64,000 nt of DNA from Tubulanus polymorphus (GCF_964204645.1 NC_134025.1:434001-498000), one strand, 5' to 3'. Counted from the first letter of the stretch, positions 45,101 through 57,056 are shown. A program made the numbers and translations. Notes: generated by a model not told the origin, from the letters alone.

Positions 45101-48100
45101 ACTGGATGTGGGTTGGATGGGACTGGATGTGGGTTGGATGTGACTGGATGTGGGTTGGATGGGACTGGATATGGGTTGGATGTGACTGGATGTGGGTTGG
45201 ATGGGACTGGATGTGGGTTGGATGTGACTGGATGTGACTGGATGTGGGTTGGATGGGACTGGATGTGGGTTGGATGTGACTGGATGTGGGTTGGATGTGA
45301 CTGGATGTGGGTTGGATGGGACTGGATGTGGGTTGGATGTGACTGGATGTGGGTTGGATGGGACTGGATATGGGTTGGATGTGACTGGATGTGGGTTGGA
45401 TGGGACTGGATGTGGGTTGGATGTGACTGGATGTGGGTTGGATGTGACTGGATGTGGGTTGGATGGGACTGGATGTGGGTTGGATGTGACTGGATGTGGG
45501 TTGGATGGGACTGGATGTGGGTTGGATGTGACTGGATGTGGGTTGGATGGCACTGGATGTCGGTTGGATGGGACTGGATGTGGGTTGGATGGGACTGGAT
45601 GTGGGTTGGATGTGACTGGATGTGGGTTGGATGTGACTGGATGTGGGTTGGATGTGACTGGATGTGGGTTGGATGGGACTGGATGTGGGTTGGATGTGAC
45701 TGGATATGGGTTGGATGTGACTGGATGTGGGTTGGATGTGACTGGATGTGGGTTGGATGGGACTGGATGTGGGTTGGATGTGACTGGATGTGGGTTGGAT
45801 GGGACTGGATATGGGTTGGATGTGACTGGATGTGGGTTGGATGTGACTGGATGTGACTGGATGTGGGTTGGATGGGACTGGATGTGGGTTGGATGTGACT
45901 GGATGTGGGTTGGATGTGACTGGATGTGGGTTGGATGTGACTGGATGTGGGTTGGATGGGACTGGATATGGGTTGGATGTGACTGGATGTGGGTTGGATG
46001 TGACTGGATGTGGGTTGGATGGGACTGGATATGGGTTGGATGTGACTGGATGTGGGTTGGATGGGACTGGATGTGGGTTGGATGGGACTGGATGTGGGTT
46101 GGATGTGACTGGATGTGGGTTGGATGTGACTGGATGTGGGTTGGATGGGACTGGATGTGGGTTGGATGTGACTGGATGTGGGTTGGATGGGACTGGATGT
46201 GGGTTGGATGGGACTGGATGTGGGTTGGATGTGACTGGATGTATACTGCTGTTACTGATCACTGGTGAAACTGTGTTTAACTCATCTATTAATGATTAAT
46301 GTTATATTTGATTTGCTCACTGATTCTTTATCGATTCTCTGTTGATTCTCTATTGAATCGAGCATCAAATACAGAATTAACTCAGCGTAAAGAGAATAGA
46401 AATATTTGCCACACAATTCTCTATGAATCACTATGCTGCTAGTATTAGACGTATATGTCAGTATATATGTATATATTGTCAGTAGAAATTCGGTAGAGAT
46501 TTTTTTTCTATAATTACGAATAAATATTCAATATGGAATAAACTTGAAGCATGAAAACCTGTTACTGTTTATTCATTCTGTGTATTTGTGGAATAAAAAA
46601 CCTGTATACAACAGATGAGGTCTATTCATTGAGCTCTGAATAACCAGGGAGAGGGAGAGGAGGGGGGGGGGTGGCAGTTGAATTGTTTATCCTGTATGTA
46701 AAGTATTTTTCTGGTGTTGTATTTGTTATCAGAATCCAGAGACATGTTGCACAGTTAATATTAGACAAAAGATAAGTTTGTTTCTTATAAGAAAACGACC
46801 TTAGAATCTACAGTTTGCCATTCACTTGCTCCAGGCCCGATGCTGAGTATATATACTACAGTAGACTCCACTCAAGTTGGATCTTTTTGGTCGGAGTCTT
46901 ACGCGAATTGGTTGAATTCACAATAGCGCCAGAATTTCAACTAAAATCTGACTCTAGTTCAGTTTAATGTATAAAGATCATTATTGAAGTGAAAAAAAAG
47001 AATATGTGGCTGAATGTTTAAATAAATGTTTATAGCCTTCACAATTACAGACGTATGTAAAGAATCATCCGGAGGTTATAATACTGGATTCAGTAGAAAA
47101 TATACGCCACCTATTGGACAGATCGCAGTTATACAGTATAGTTAGAGACTATACTAATGCACAAGGAGGTTTGTAGTTATTATCCCTATTCCAACCACCA
47201 CACCTGCCACTGGAGAAATCAGAGTTTGGGAAAAAAAAGATTTACACGACCCACTTACATAGTTCTGGGTTCAGTTTGAGCTTTAGATCTAAGAAATTAA
47301 GAAATTAGTTTGTTTTCCAATGTTTGAATTCTGAAGACTTAAATCTCCACTGACAACTGTGGAATTTGGTCGTGGATCCAGTTCCACAGTTGTTGGCTAA
47401 GCAACTGGTTCATTTTAAATGTTTTAAAGTCAAATCTTTACCGAGTACTCTGAACCTGGCTCCAAAATCATAGGTCAAAAGTTTGCTTTTTTAAATCAAA
47501 GTACATTGATGTATAATATCTACTTTATTTTCATTGACATGATTCAAACTAGATCTAAATCAAAGTGAAAACTTATTTTATATAAATACCTAAATTGGCC
47601 ATTGATTTTACTAAACCTCTCATAAATGTTTGAGGTACACAATGGAGATTTAAAAAACGTTTTCCATTGTCAAAACATTGAAATGCTATTTACTATATGC
47701 AGATACTGATAAAAATGATTTGGGCTGGTGCTATATGGATTTTCAAATTCCACATTTAGGTAACTAGATAGTGTAACAGATAATATATCTATGAATTCTA
47801 AATGTGAACTAATTTTTTTTAAGTCTTTGTGTTATTTTCATTCTCTGTGATTAACTAATATTCTGTAGCGAGTTATTATGTAAAAGAAGGCTATTACTGA
47901 CTGACCGCTTCTAGACACACAACACTGATAATCACTAATCCTTCTTTCTTACATATCTGAACCCCCTGCAGCTACTAATTCTTAATCACTTGAGCGCTTT
48001 CAATGATAGTGAATGATTTTATTCCAATTAGTTTAATTTGATTGTATTTGCACGCATATGTATTGATTAAAACATTTGATTCAGCTCAGTGCATGGTTCC

Positions 48101-51100
48101 CATGGTACCAGGCAAAATTTCACATTATATTCCCCGGTTTGGAAATCTTTCTATAGATTTGCCACTAATCGAGGACATTTTTGAAAAATTCACATTTTTT
48201 TTACACTTCACATTGCTTTTTTGAGAGTCACTGTAGAATGATTGTATCTGAAAATCTAGGATATTCATTTGTGACGTTTATCAAAACGATAAATCAGATT
48301 TTGGATTGTATTCACTTTGGTTTGATATCCTTTCCCTGTTGACAAATTACTGCAGTATCCTGACAAATAAAACGATAATCGAACCCAAAAGTTCCATATT
48401 TCAAATTTCATTTCTGTTTTTGGTTTACCTTTGTCAGCGATATGAAGTTGGCATTGAGCCAATTCATGTAAAATCGCGGTACGTTTTTTTATGTGAGCAT
48501 TTGTTTCATTGGTTCTCGGTTTAAACGACGTATAATCGATGCGATTGAAGACATGGCGAACCTCCGTCGATGACATGGTCAACTTTGTTAAAATTCTACG
48601 AAAAACTGTTTTTGGCGGGAAAATTCTTAGCTCTCGCGTATAAAATTGCAATGACCTCGATTGGGGGGCGTTGTCTCTACGAGCGAATGTGATTGGCTGT
48701 TTTTGGGATATACGGGGATTCCGGCGCTACTAAAATAATTATGGGAAAGCCGGAATGGCGAACGTTTCATTGGACTAGGTGCCGTATACATGCAAATTTC
48801 AAATGCTCATTGCTGATGAGAATGTAATTATTATCCACCATAGGTAATGTTTCATTTTAATACCCGGAGATTGATTTGATTGACACTGAAGTACAAGCGA
48901 ACATTCACTTACACAAGGCCTCCACGTGCGCGCGGAGTGCTATAGACTGTTGCATACACAAACAGACGCTCGTACAGTATACACTACTATAGTGATACTG
49001 TAAACGCTGCTTGCTGGCGCGTCTGACATTTCATCAACAGAAGATGAGCGCTATGTTTTCTGTTTGATATAATTTATAATAAATTGTAATTTCTTGTGAC
49101 CTGAAAATATTAAGCAGTAAACTACAAGTATAGGTCGAGGTCTGAATATTGTAGTAGTAAATTCCAGGATTTAAAACGATCTAATACGCCAATTTCTTAC
49201 TGCGCCGGTTTAGATTCCGCGGCCATACATTGCAAGAGGTTTCCAAGACTAAATATTCAGCCACCCTCTGATATGTGACACCATGTGAATTTTGTTTGAA
49301 TATTTTTTCATATTTTGAAAAATATTTCTTTGAACATATAAAATAGTTTCCGTGCCGTTCCTACCTGTACCCTACGAAATGTATCTTTTTGGTCTTATTT
49401 GACAACAAAATAATTCTTTGAGAAAGATGAAATACAACATAGAACTTTGAAGTCACGAATTAAAAAGATTTTTCAAGCAATGCCATTACCCCAAACAACC
49501 TCTAGCTTTCAAGGTAAACCACACTTTGCCCATGGGCAATTTATTTGATATTTCAGATAATTTAATGATTACTCCAAACTTTGTTGAATTGACGAGTAAA
49601 GATGTTGAAACGAATAAGAAACTATTGGAAATGTCTGGAGTGACATACCCTTTTGGTAAATACAAATTACGATTCACGTCGATGGAATAATGTAATACAA
49701 TTCTAACTGGTTCTCTCTTTCATTTTCACATTCGATAAGTTCATTGAATATAAACTTCTTTTTTCTATTATTTTGTATTTCAGTTGTCAAAGCTTTAGTG
49801 TCACAATGTATAGATAAAGCTCACCAGGTGTGTATTGAATAATAAGTAACCCCCTACAGATTGAGATCCTTGTGTTACTATGGTACATATACCTCACTAC
49901 TACAAATAACTGCAAATAGAATAGAGTATATTTTTTCACCATTCAAGAACTGGAATATTGAATAGTTTTAGAGTTAAACTGTTCTGTTGAAAACTAGGCA
50001 AGTGAAAACACCAATCCAATGTTATCACTTTACATTGATCACTTAGTTGGAGGTGAGCCAATATTGTGATGTCATGGGACACTGACCTAGAACTCACCCA
50101 TGTGTGGACACTTTGCCTGACTGTGATGTCACTGGTCACCTGACCTAGGGTAAGGGTTAGCTGCTACTACTAGGTGATTGTGATGTCACTTGTCACCTGA
50201 CCTAGGGTTAGGGTTAGCTGCTACTACTGAGTGACTGATGTCACTTGTCACCTGACCTAGGGTTAGGGTTAGCTACTACTACTGAGTGACTGTGATGTCA
50301 CTGGTCTACTGACCTAGGGTTAGGGTTAGATGCTGGTACTGAGTGACTGTGATGTCACTGGTCACCTGACCTAGGGTTAGGGTTAGCTGCTAGTATTGAG
50401 TGACTGTGATGTCACTGGTCACCTGACCTAGGGTTAGGGTTAGATGGTAGTTATGTACAGTCGTGATGTCACAGTCTGGGCCAAGAGACCTGTCAGCATT
50501 ATGTACTGTAAACTAGTGACACCTGGAGTAGAATTATATTAACATCAATCAAATTGAAATTCCTGAGTATTGATTAATGATATGTGTTATTTTCAGATGG
50601 CTATAATATTTAATGAAAGTGGTCTTAAAGATATCAGTCCTCCGTGTGTAGCTCAGACATTTGTTAATCACAATGCTGTATTGTACAAGATATTTGTAAT
50701 AGGAGATCGTGTATTCTGTGTAAATCGACCCAGTATAAAAAACTTCCATACGAGAGGTATCCATTTAATCGTAAGATTCTAAATTAGTGTCGTCAAAATC
50801 ATTCGTTAATCATTATCATAAATAATGTTGATTTTATTTCAGATCATGATACGATATTTTTTGATAGTTGTAATATTTCTCGGAAACATTCGGATAGTCT
50901 TCTAAACCAGGTTCGTTTTATTCTACAGTGATAATTATTTAAAAAGAATCTTCTCAGATTCGAAGAATGCTGTATTTGTTTATTTCAGTTGGATGAGGAT
51001 GATTTAAACAGTAAAGCAGTTAGTCCTGATATGAATCTGTTACATCAGATAGGTCACGCGATGCGCGCTAAATTACAGTTAGATCTATTGGGAATAGATG

Positions 51101-51642
51101 TAATTATTGGTAATGATACTGGTCATTACGCTGTCATCGATATCAACTATTTTCCGGGTAAATATATATTCATAACTTGTTTTAAAATCAAATAGTCAAA
51201 TTTACAAGATTTTGTGAAACACATGGTTATGATGCATAAGGTTTGATTCAGCCTTATTCAAATTGAAACTAAGACGCTTTAGAAAGTCATCATTCAGTCA
51301 CAGTTGGTACAATTGTGAATATTCTTCAGACCGAGTTCATCGTATATTATTAAAATCAGTTGTGTTCAAGTCAATAGTCTTCGCCATGTTTTGGCGTCTC
51401 ATCAAGATAATCTATCTCATTGTCTGTGTTTTCATGCTTGTATTCAAATGAGGGGTTGCTCCGATAATATCCAAATCAGAACCATCCCTTTCACTGCGGG
51501 AAGAGTTCGATTTGTTTTTGTTTCTGGTAATAATAACGGTGTACTTTGTATTTTAGGTTACGAAGGAGTCCCTGAAAGTGATATATTTACGGGCTTATTA
51601 AAAACAATAAAGGAAAAACTTTCTTCAAAAAGACCGCAACAA

Positions 51643-51677
<35 letters not shown>

Positions 51678-51714
51678 CACCAACGGAAATATCAACCAAA
51701 ATACAATACTCTAA
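41331..51714 (+). CDS. ITPK1: Inositol-tetrakisphosphate 1-kinase
   Basis: Ten exons join in phase to 347 residues: 41331-41407, 41515-41539 (25 bp, very small), 43577-43702, 47051-47168, 49557-49655, 49784-49827, 50597-50756, 50843-50910, 50989-51157 and 51557-51714. Signature blocks are KRVGFWLSDKKYRKLNW, NYPFEEQGPFDLIIHK, LDRSQLYSIVRDYT, SPPCVAQTFVNHNAVLYKIF, VNRPSIKNF and the ATP-grasp metal-binding end AVIDINYFPGYEGV. The family phosphorylates several inositol tris/tetrakisphosphates and feeds inositol hexakisphosphate synthesis. The C-terminus differs from vertebrates. After the ATP-grasp core it ends in KRP, a run of about 14 Gln encoded mainly by CAG/CAA, and a short Asn-rich tail. 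Introns 3 and 6 contain several minisatellites. The first exon shares a promoter region with ATG14. Confidence 0.95.
42121..42155. repeat. (TA)n microsatellite
   Basis: Uninterrupted TA dinucleotide run of about 30 bp in ITPK1 intron 2. Confidence 0.9.
43325..43530. repeat. Short minisatellite in ITPK1 intron 2
   Basis: Eight or so copies of a 23-27 bp unit built on 'GTCCTCCTGGGGGTGTACACC', with length variants. Gives several false - strand frames. Confidence 0.85.
43730..44160. repeat. 35-bp minisatellite in ITPK1 intron 3
   Basis: About twelve almost identical copies of a 35-bp unit with 'CTACTGTTCAGACGTTTCTG' and 'ACCGAGGACTCTGTT'. It starts 30 bp after the donor of exon 43577-43702, so the first copies lie immediately next to the splice site. 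Confidence 0.92.
44235..44440. repeat. Minisatellite (about 29-34 bp) in ITPK1 intron 3
   Basis: Six to seven copies of 'GTAGAACCCACCGCAGAACT' with 'GGGTCCAGT' or 'GAGTCCCAT' variants. A distinct array, 80 bp after the 35-bp array. Confidence 0.88.
44699..46240. repeat. 21-bp minisatellite, about 1.5 kb, in ITPK1 intron 3
   Basis: About 73 copies of a 21-bp unit of the form 'GGATGTGGGTTGGATGGGACT'. Three variants (GGGACT, GGCACT, GTGACT) are arranged unevenly. The GGCACT variant dominates the left third and GTGACT the rest, with recurring blocks of the same variant order. The period is divisible by three and the unit lacks stops in most frames, so very long false frames exist on both strands (up to 521 codons). 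Bounded by unique intron sequence. Confidence 0.95.
46241..47050. other. ITPK1 intron 3, right part
   Basis: No nested gene seen. A poly-G run lies at about 46660-46672. A single fragment similar to the ATG14-intron 60-bp unit ('ACAGTAGACTCCACTCAAGT') occurs at 46858-46880. Confidence 0.5.
47169..49556. other. ITPK1 intron 4, with one possible nested exon
   Basis: Mostly unremarkable AT-rich sequence. Around 47345-47395 two inverted copies of 'CAACTGTGGAA' flank a 'GGATCCAGTTCCACAGTTG' element end. On the - strand, 48429-48576 encodes a plausible 49-residue first exon (MSSTEVRHVFNRIDYTSF...LAQCQLHIADK) ending at a good donor (AAAG|GTAAAC). A GC-richer stretch upstream at about 48650-48970 could be a promoter. 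I found no downstream exon or family match, so this is a weak gene candidate. Confidence 0.3.
50145..50460. repeat. About 62-bp repeat carrying telomere-like GGGTTAGGGTTAG
   Basis: Five to six copies of a unit containing 'ACCTAGGGTTAGGGTTAG' and 'GTGACTGTGATGTCACTGGT' in ITPK1 intron 6. Each unit holds two to three TTAGGG repeats, the usual animal telomere motif, next to a TGATGTCA-like palindrome. Confidence 0.88.
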
Positions 51715-54712
51715 GTGTGATTCACGTCTTCAAAAAAAACCAGTTATAAAATCTGCTTTGTTTATTACATAATTCTGCTGAGAGTTATATATTTATATTA
51801 TATCTATGCATCTGAGAAATTGAATATAGATAGAAATATTGTCTTATATATTCCTCCTCCTTCTCAAATTATTTCTATTTTCGATTTATTGCAAGCCTTT
51901 TACACCAATAAAACCGAAATGAAAATCGATTGTTCTCACTTGCTCGAATGTGTACAGGATGTAAATACTTTATCTGTTGTTAGGTTTCTCATTAAGATTT
52001 AACGTGCAAACGATTATGTATGAATATTTTTAAAAGCACATGCTTCGATAATCATCTAATTCGTACCTACAAATCACCGGGGCCTTGTTTCATCCTCAAC
52101 CCGGTTATATTATAACGATGAGAAACCGTAGTAATATCTGACAAATTTCAAAATGTATACTTACTATTTTACCCGAACATCTATGAAACTCGACCCAGGT
52201 TCACGGTGATTGATGTCTGAATATGTGTGAGTAAATACTGTAGGAATTTGGAAGCATTTGTAAGTTTCCTTAAACCATCGATGTTGAACTTTCTTTAAAA
52301 GATTATTACAGTAAATTCACATTATCATGTTCCCCGCTGACAAAATATTTACAACTTTCCGACTCCACTTCATTTGGTGACGAGCCTACTGTATTCACAT
52401 AATATTTTTGAATTCGTTTTTGAATGTTGTAAACTGTTTATTCTCCTTCCCAACAAGAGACAGAAATAGTTTTGATAAGTTTGAATCTACTCAATTATTT
52501 TTACATGATAAACTTATTTCACAGGTTTAATATTTTTCTGGGTAGGAATTTACTTGGCATATTTGCGATAATATTTAAAATTATTTCTGCTTCCAGACAG
52601 AGTTGAATGCAGTTTATCGTGTAATGTACAAACATCAGTTTTAAAAATCTCTGCGCTCGCTCTATGTACAAAATAAATGTAAATATTCTACTGAAATATA
52701 AAGATATGTTGATCAGGTGAATTTAAGAAATTTCTGTAGACTATTATAAAGTATACATTTACAGTCGCATAAGTCGTCACTTGATAAGTCATCATTATTT
52801 TTTAGTCTCAATTTGTATTTCCAATTCATTTTACTAAGTGTAAGTCATCAATATAAAGATCATCTCAGCTACGAGACTTTACTGTACTGTATCTGAATAT
52901 CCAGAAATCTCTCTGATTAATCTTTGTAAGTAATGGCACAGAATATACAAATGTTTTTTGGAAAGAGTAATAAGCTGAAAGTTGTTGAGTATTGTCCATA
53001 AACAAATACATATGTAAATTATAGCAATAAGGTTCCTGAGTTTAAAACCAACCTGAAAATGGGAATTGAACAAATTTTACTTGCGTCAAATGATGTACAA
53101 AATGATGACACATTGAAATTCATGATCCAGTTCTATGATATTGGATTTCATTAGAATCTGCTCAAGTCGGTTCTTTCTCATTCATCCAACTTGTGTCATA
53201 TCCTTGTTGGATGTTAGGACCAGAAAACAATCAGATTTGATGGTTATCTGACTTGAGCGAGGTCTATTGTATACAAGTTTTATCTCCAATAGGTTTTACA
53301 TGCATGCAAATAAGATATTTTCAGATCTTCCAAATTTCATGTTCCTATCTGTATCTGTACAAACAGATTGTAAGTAAATGCCAGGAATTAAGTGTCTATT
53401 TGATTGTACAAGTTTAGCAGAGAATATTGTTTATTTCACTTCATGTTAATATTAAATATATTATTAAAATACTTGAAAATGAAAACATATTATACTAAAG
53501 GCTTAGTTTGTGCTGGGCTTGAATTATGCTGAAGCTACTTGTACGGATTGAAAGCTGTAGAAGAGCTTGGTTTGTAGCTTGGAGTAGTCAAATAATTACT
53601 CCATGTTCGTAAAGTTTACTTGTACTCCTTTTTGGACAAATTGAAGGAGTCAGGTCTAGGAAAGTAAGCAAAATACACATCACTTCTAGTGCATGAGTGG
53701 CATAAGTGAAATTGATCGATCCCGTAAGATCTGAGGAAACTGCCGACTGTTGTGTTAGCGGAATGTCGATTATTATCATCAATGGTCTGAAATTCTGGGG
53801 AAATAAATAAAATTCAATTTGCTTTGAATTCTTCCTGTGGCATGTGATTCTGCCGCTTTACCGAATGCTAATACATTCGCTGAGCAAATAGTTCTAGTAA
53901 AAGTGGCTTCAAAATCAATTTCATAAGAAGATTCACCTAAGATAAAGCTTTTGCGTAGATACAATAACTTATTCGCTACACATAGTTTTCGAATTATGTA
54001 TGGAATTCGACAAAAACAATATCTGTATTCCTCACATGCCACAGTAGAATGGAAAGGCTGTATTAGATATCAACCGTTCAGTGCTGCCCTTATGAATGAC
54101 GATAGCGGGATTTCTGTGAACTAAAACAGGTGGGTAGCATATGCGAATGCTGGATGATGATGAATTTCCTTCAGAAAACGGTGGCGCCTAATTCTAATTA
54201 ACTAGGGTCCGGTTTTATAGACTGGTTTTAATTTTAGTCAATGGTCTGAAAATTCTGGGGAAATAAAATTCAATTTGCTTTGAATTCTTCCTGTGGCATG
54301 TGATTCCGCCGCTTTACCGGATGCTAATACATACGCTGATCAAATAGTTCTAGTGAAAGTAGCTTCAAAATCACATTTCAAAGCAGTTTCTCCTTAAATA
54401 AAGCTTTCACATTGATAGCATTATTTATTTAAAACAAACTAGTGTTGAATGATGAATGAAATTAGCTTTATAAAAATAGCCGTGTTCCTCACATGCCACA
54501 GTATAATAATGAAACTGTATTAGATTTCAACCATTCAGCTAGTGCTGTCTTAGCTTTAAAAACTGGTCACTTCTTTAATCTCCTATTTCGGTTGTTATGG
54601 GATGTTAAATACTGCAATACTTCTTTTTGAAACTTGGAAAAAAACAAAAAAAATAGAATAGAAAAAAACAAAGTAGTTTATGAATATAATGATGTATTTA
54701 CAATGCGCTTCA
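51715..54712. other. Intergenic region ITPK1/profilin gene
   Basis: The left part is the ITPK1 3' flank, with possible AATAAA signals near 51848 and 52670. A TIR-bearing, pogo-like fragment lies at about 52760-52885 ('ACAGTCGCATAAGTCGTCAC' to 'GACTTTACTGTA'). A fragment related to the 60-bp ATG14 satellite lies at 53150-53275. A direct duplication follows at 53780-54530. No gene could be supported. Confidence 0.5.
53780..54530. repeat. Diverged direct duplication of about 270 bp
   Basis: The segment 53780-54060 recurs at about 54240-54530: 'ATGGTCTGAAATTCTGGGG', 'TTCTTCCTGTGGCATGTGAT', 'CCGCTTTACCG' and 'CCTCACATGCCACAGTA' occur in the same order in both. Read on the - strand, the first copy is open over 87 codons, the second is broken. 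It may be a decayed duplicated exon or repeat element. Confidence 0.7.
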
Positions 54713-55970
54713 TTAAGCTCTCAATTTATCACAAAATGATTCGACCTCTTTTACAACTGAATGAGGAGAATTCAGTCCCCCGAAGAACGTACAGATCAAT
54801 AATCCATATGGTAATTTACATACAATCAGTCCATCGTATCCGCCGACAACTGTAGCATACATACTGAAAAATACAACAGCAAAATAAACTCCACAACCCA
54901 GAGTTCCACCCCCACCCAGAGTTCCACCTCCACCAAGAGTTCCACCTCCACCCAGAGTTCCACCTCCACCCAGAGTTCCACCACGACACAGAGTTCCACC
55001 ACAACCCAGAGTTCCACCACGACACAGAGTTCCACCCCCACCCAGAGTTCCACCACGACACAGAGTTCCACCACGACACAGAGTTCCACCCCCACCCAGA
55101 ATTCCACCTCCACCCAGAGTTCCACCCCCACCCAGAGTTCCACCCCCACCCAGAGTTCCACCACGACACAGAGTTCCACCCCCACCCAGGGTTCCACCCC
55201 ACCCAGAGTTCCACCACGACACAGAGTTCCACCCCCACCCAGAGTTCCACCCCACCCAGAGTTCCACCACGACACAGAGTTCTACCCCCACCCAGAGTTC
55301 TACCCCCACCCAGAGTTCCACCCCCACCCAGAGTTCCACCCCCACCCAGAGTTCCACCACGACACAAAGTTCCACCACGACACAGAGTTCCACCACAACC
55401 CAGAGTTCCACCCCCACCCAGAGTTCCACCAAAGATTTTGATCGTTGCATTTTTACTATCATCTATCAATCTAAATTAATGAAACCTCACTATCTTACCT
55501 GCAATAGGTTTGTTTATAAACTTTATATTTCTGTTTATATAATCTATTATTCATCAGTGTACCAGTATAATTATAGTTTAATGAAATTTCAAAACCGTTC
55601 ATAAGAGCGGCATCAGGATCAGGGAATGCCCTCGAGAACAATGACCAATCATTCTGGAAAATAGACAATTCACACGTTATATATTTCGTCATAGATTAGT
55701 AAACAATTATTCTATAAAACTATAAGACTCAGATGTTACCTCAGTACCGGTATTGGAAAGAATCCCATATTCGTAAAGACAATGCCCGTGCGGAGATGTC
55801 AAACAAACACCATTCAGCAAACCTTTCTTTAAGAGCTTTTCTAAATAAAGTAATGAAGAGAAATCATTTAGGGGACTACCGTATTTCTATTATTCTAACG
55901 TGAATACAAAAAACTTTTTACCTGTAATATATTTATTCCAATTCATGTTACGGATCAATAGTGCTGCCAT
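54713..55970 (-). CDS. Profilin-family protein (divergent, PFN4-like)
   Basis: Four exons in coding order: 55922-55970, 55740-55840, 55499-55653 and 54713-54863, in phase for 151 residues. It starts MAALLIRNMNWNKYITEKLL, with the N-terminal helix containing a W typical of profilins. The C-terminal part (MYATVVGGYDGLIVCKLPYG, LLICTFFGG, then helix SVVKEVESFCDKLRA) follows the strand-strand-helix end of the profilin fold and resembles profilin-4. Middle parts are poorly conserved. Profilins bind actin monomers and polyproline; PFN4-like members are often testis or cilium-associated and may not bind actin well. The last intron holds an 18-bp minisatellite. A profilin-fold protein is likely; the exact subfamily is uncertain. 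Confidence 0.65.
54890..55440. repeat. 18-bp minisatellite in the profilin gene's last intron
   Basis: About thirty copies of an 18-bp unit 'AGAGTTCCACCCCCACCC' with two main variants (CCCCCACCC and CCACGACAC). The period allows long - strand frames of the LGGGGT and WNSGWG type. The flanking acceptor (TTTTTCAG at 54864-54871) and donor (55498) show it is intronic. Confidence 0.93.
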
Positions 55971-57056
55971 CTATAGTGATATACGAGAAGCTCATGTTTC
56001 AGTGATAAAATATATTAACGGCTTATCATGTAAAATAGCGCAGTCGTTGATGCCGTAAACACCGCGCATTGGACAGATATAAATCAGATAAACATTAGAA
56101 GTAACATCTACATAACTCAAAATACCAAAAAATTCCTGAATTTTATTAATTTTTGATCAATTATAATTTCATGGGCGCGGCCATCTTTAAAACAATCACG
56201 ATGCGCCCAGTATCAGCTATTACACTCTCCTCCGTATCATCCCTGTTCACTATCCCATACTTCCTGGGGATGTTCGAATAATTAGTTTAATTTGATGATG
56301 AATAACGCTGGTATTCAGTTGAATGATACGAGGTGCGGGTTGTTGAGGGTAAGGTGGTTGGGTACATCATGATCCGATCCGACGAGGAAGATGGAGACTC
56401 GCCATTCAAATTGATTTATCAACAAGGTAGATATTGAAGACGCTGACGGGTGTTGTTTTTTGAAAGGTAAGCCGGACTCAAGGATCCAGTTCCACAGTTG
56501 TGAGTTAAGATTTGACTCAGAGTTAACTCTAACATGTCTAACTCAGAACTGGGGAACTGGATCCTGAAGTGAATGACTGGTGATCAGTCAGGGTTGGCGA
56601 CACCTATTCACTAACTAACATTCATTCTCAGCAGACCCTCCTAACCAATCACACCAAACGCAGAAGACAAAATAAATAGAAAATAGAAATCCATTCATGT
56701 CATTCAATTTATTTTCCACAATAGCCATAGATACATAGAACAAGTTTGAATTGACAAATAAATTGATGTATATTCTCTCAAGTGTAGAGTATTAATGACA
56801 ATCACACTATGTGAAAACTGATGCCTATTTCAAGATTAATCTAAATCCAATCTTCAAAGATATAGAACGAGCCTAGTAGTCATAGGCCTAGTCAGTGACC
56901 TGTCTGTGGTTTAGTTCCACGATCGCATGTTTTCCCAATCGATATAGCCTAAGCCCAGATCCGATTTTAAAAGCTTACCACCAACGATTAGGTAATTTAC
57001 TAGCCGGCCCTACATCTGATGATTGGATTTATATAATTGATAATTCCAAAAACACT
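55971..57056. other. Intergenic region profilin gene/sulfotransferase
   Basis: Includes the profilin-gene promoter (a GCGGCCATCTTTAAA motif at about 56178, YY1-like) and the 3' flank of the sulfotransferase. A palindromic element occupies 56482-56564. No other gene seen. Confidence 0.5.
56482..56564. mobile_element. Palindromic MITE, GGATCCAGTTCCACAGTTG family
   Basis: Left arm 'GGATCCAGTTCCACAGTTGT' followed by GAGTTAAGATTTGACTC; the right arm is the inverse and ends GGAACTGGATCC. At least four further complete or partial copies occur in the window (15777, 47373, 58401 and 61983). Confidence 0.8.

Noticed and set aside
44629..46299. Very long open frames (up to 521 codons) on both strands
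   Set aside because: They are translations of the 21-bp array in ITPK1 intron 3. The composition is one heptapeptide repeated, frames are open on both strands at once, and confirmed ITPK1 exons lie on either side.
53779..54042. 87-codon - strand frame as a gene
   Set aside because: Part of a direct duplication whose second copy is broken; no start context, splice pattern or family match.
54713..55469. Glycine- or Trp-rich - strand proteins of 150-250 residues
   Set aside because: Produced by the 18-bp array in the profilin-gene intron. Only the last exon (54713-54863), which follows a clear acceptor, is kept as coding.
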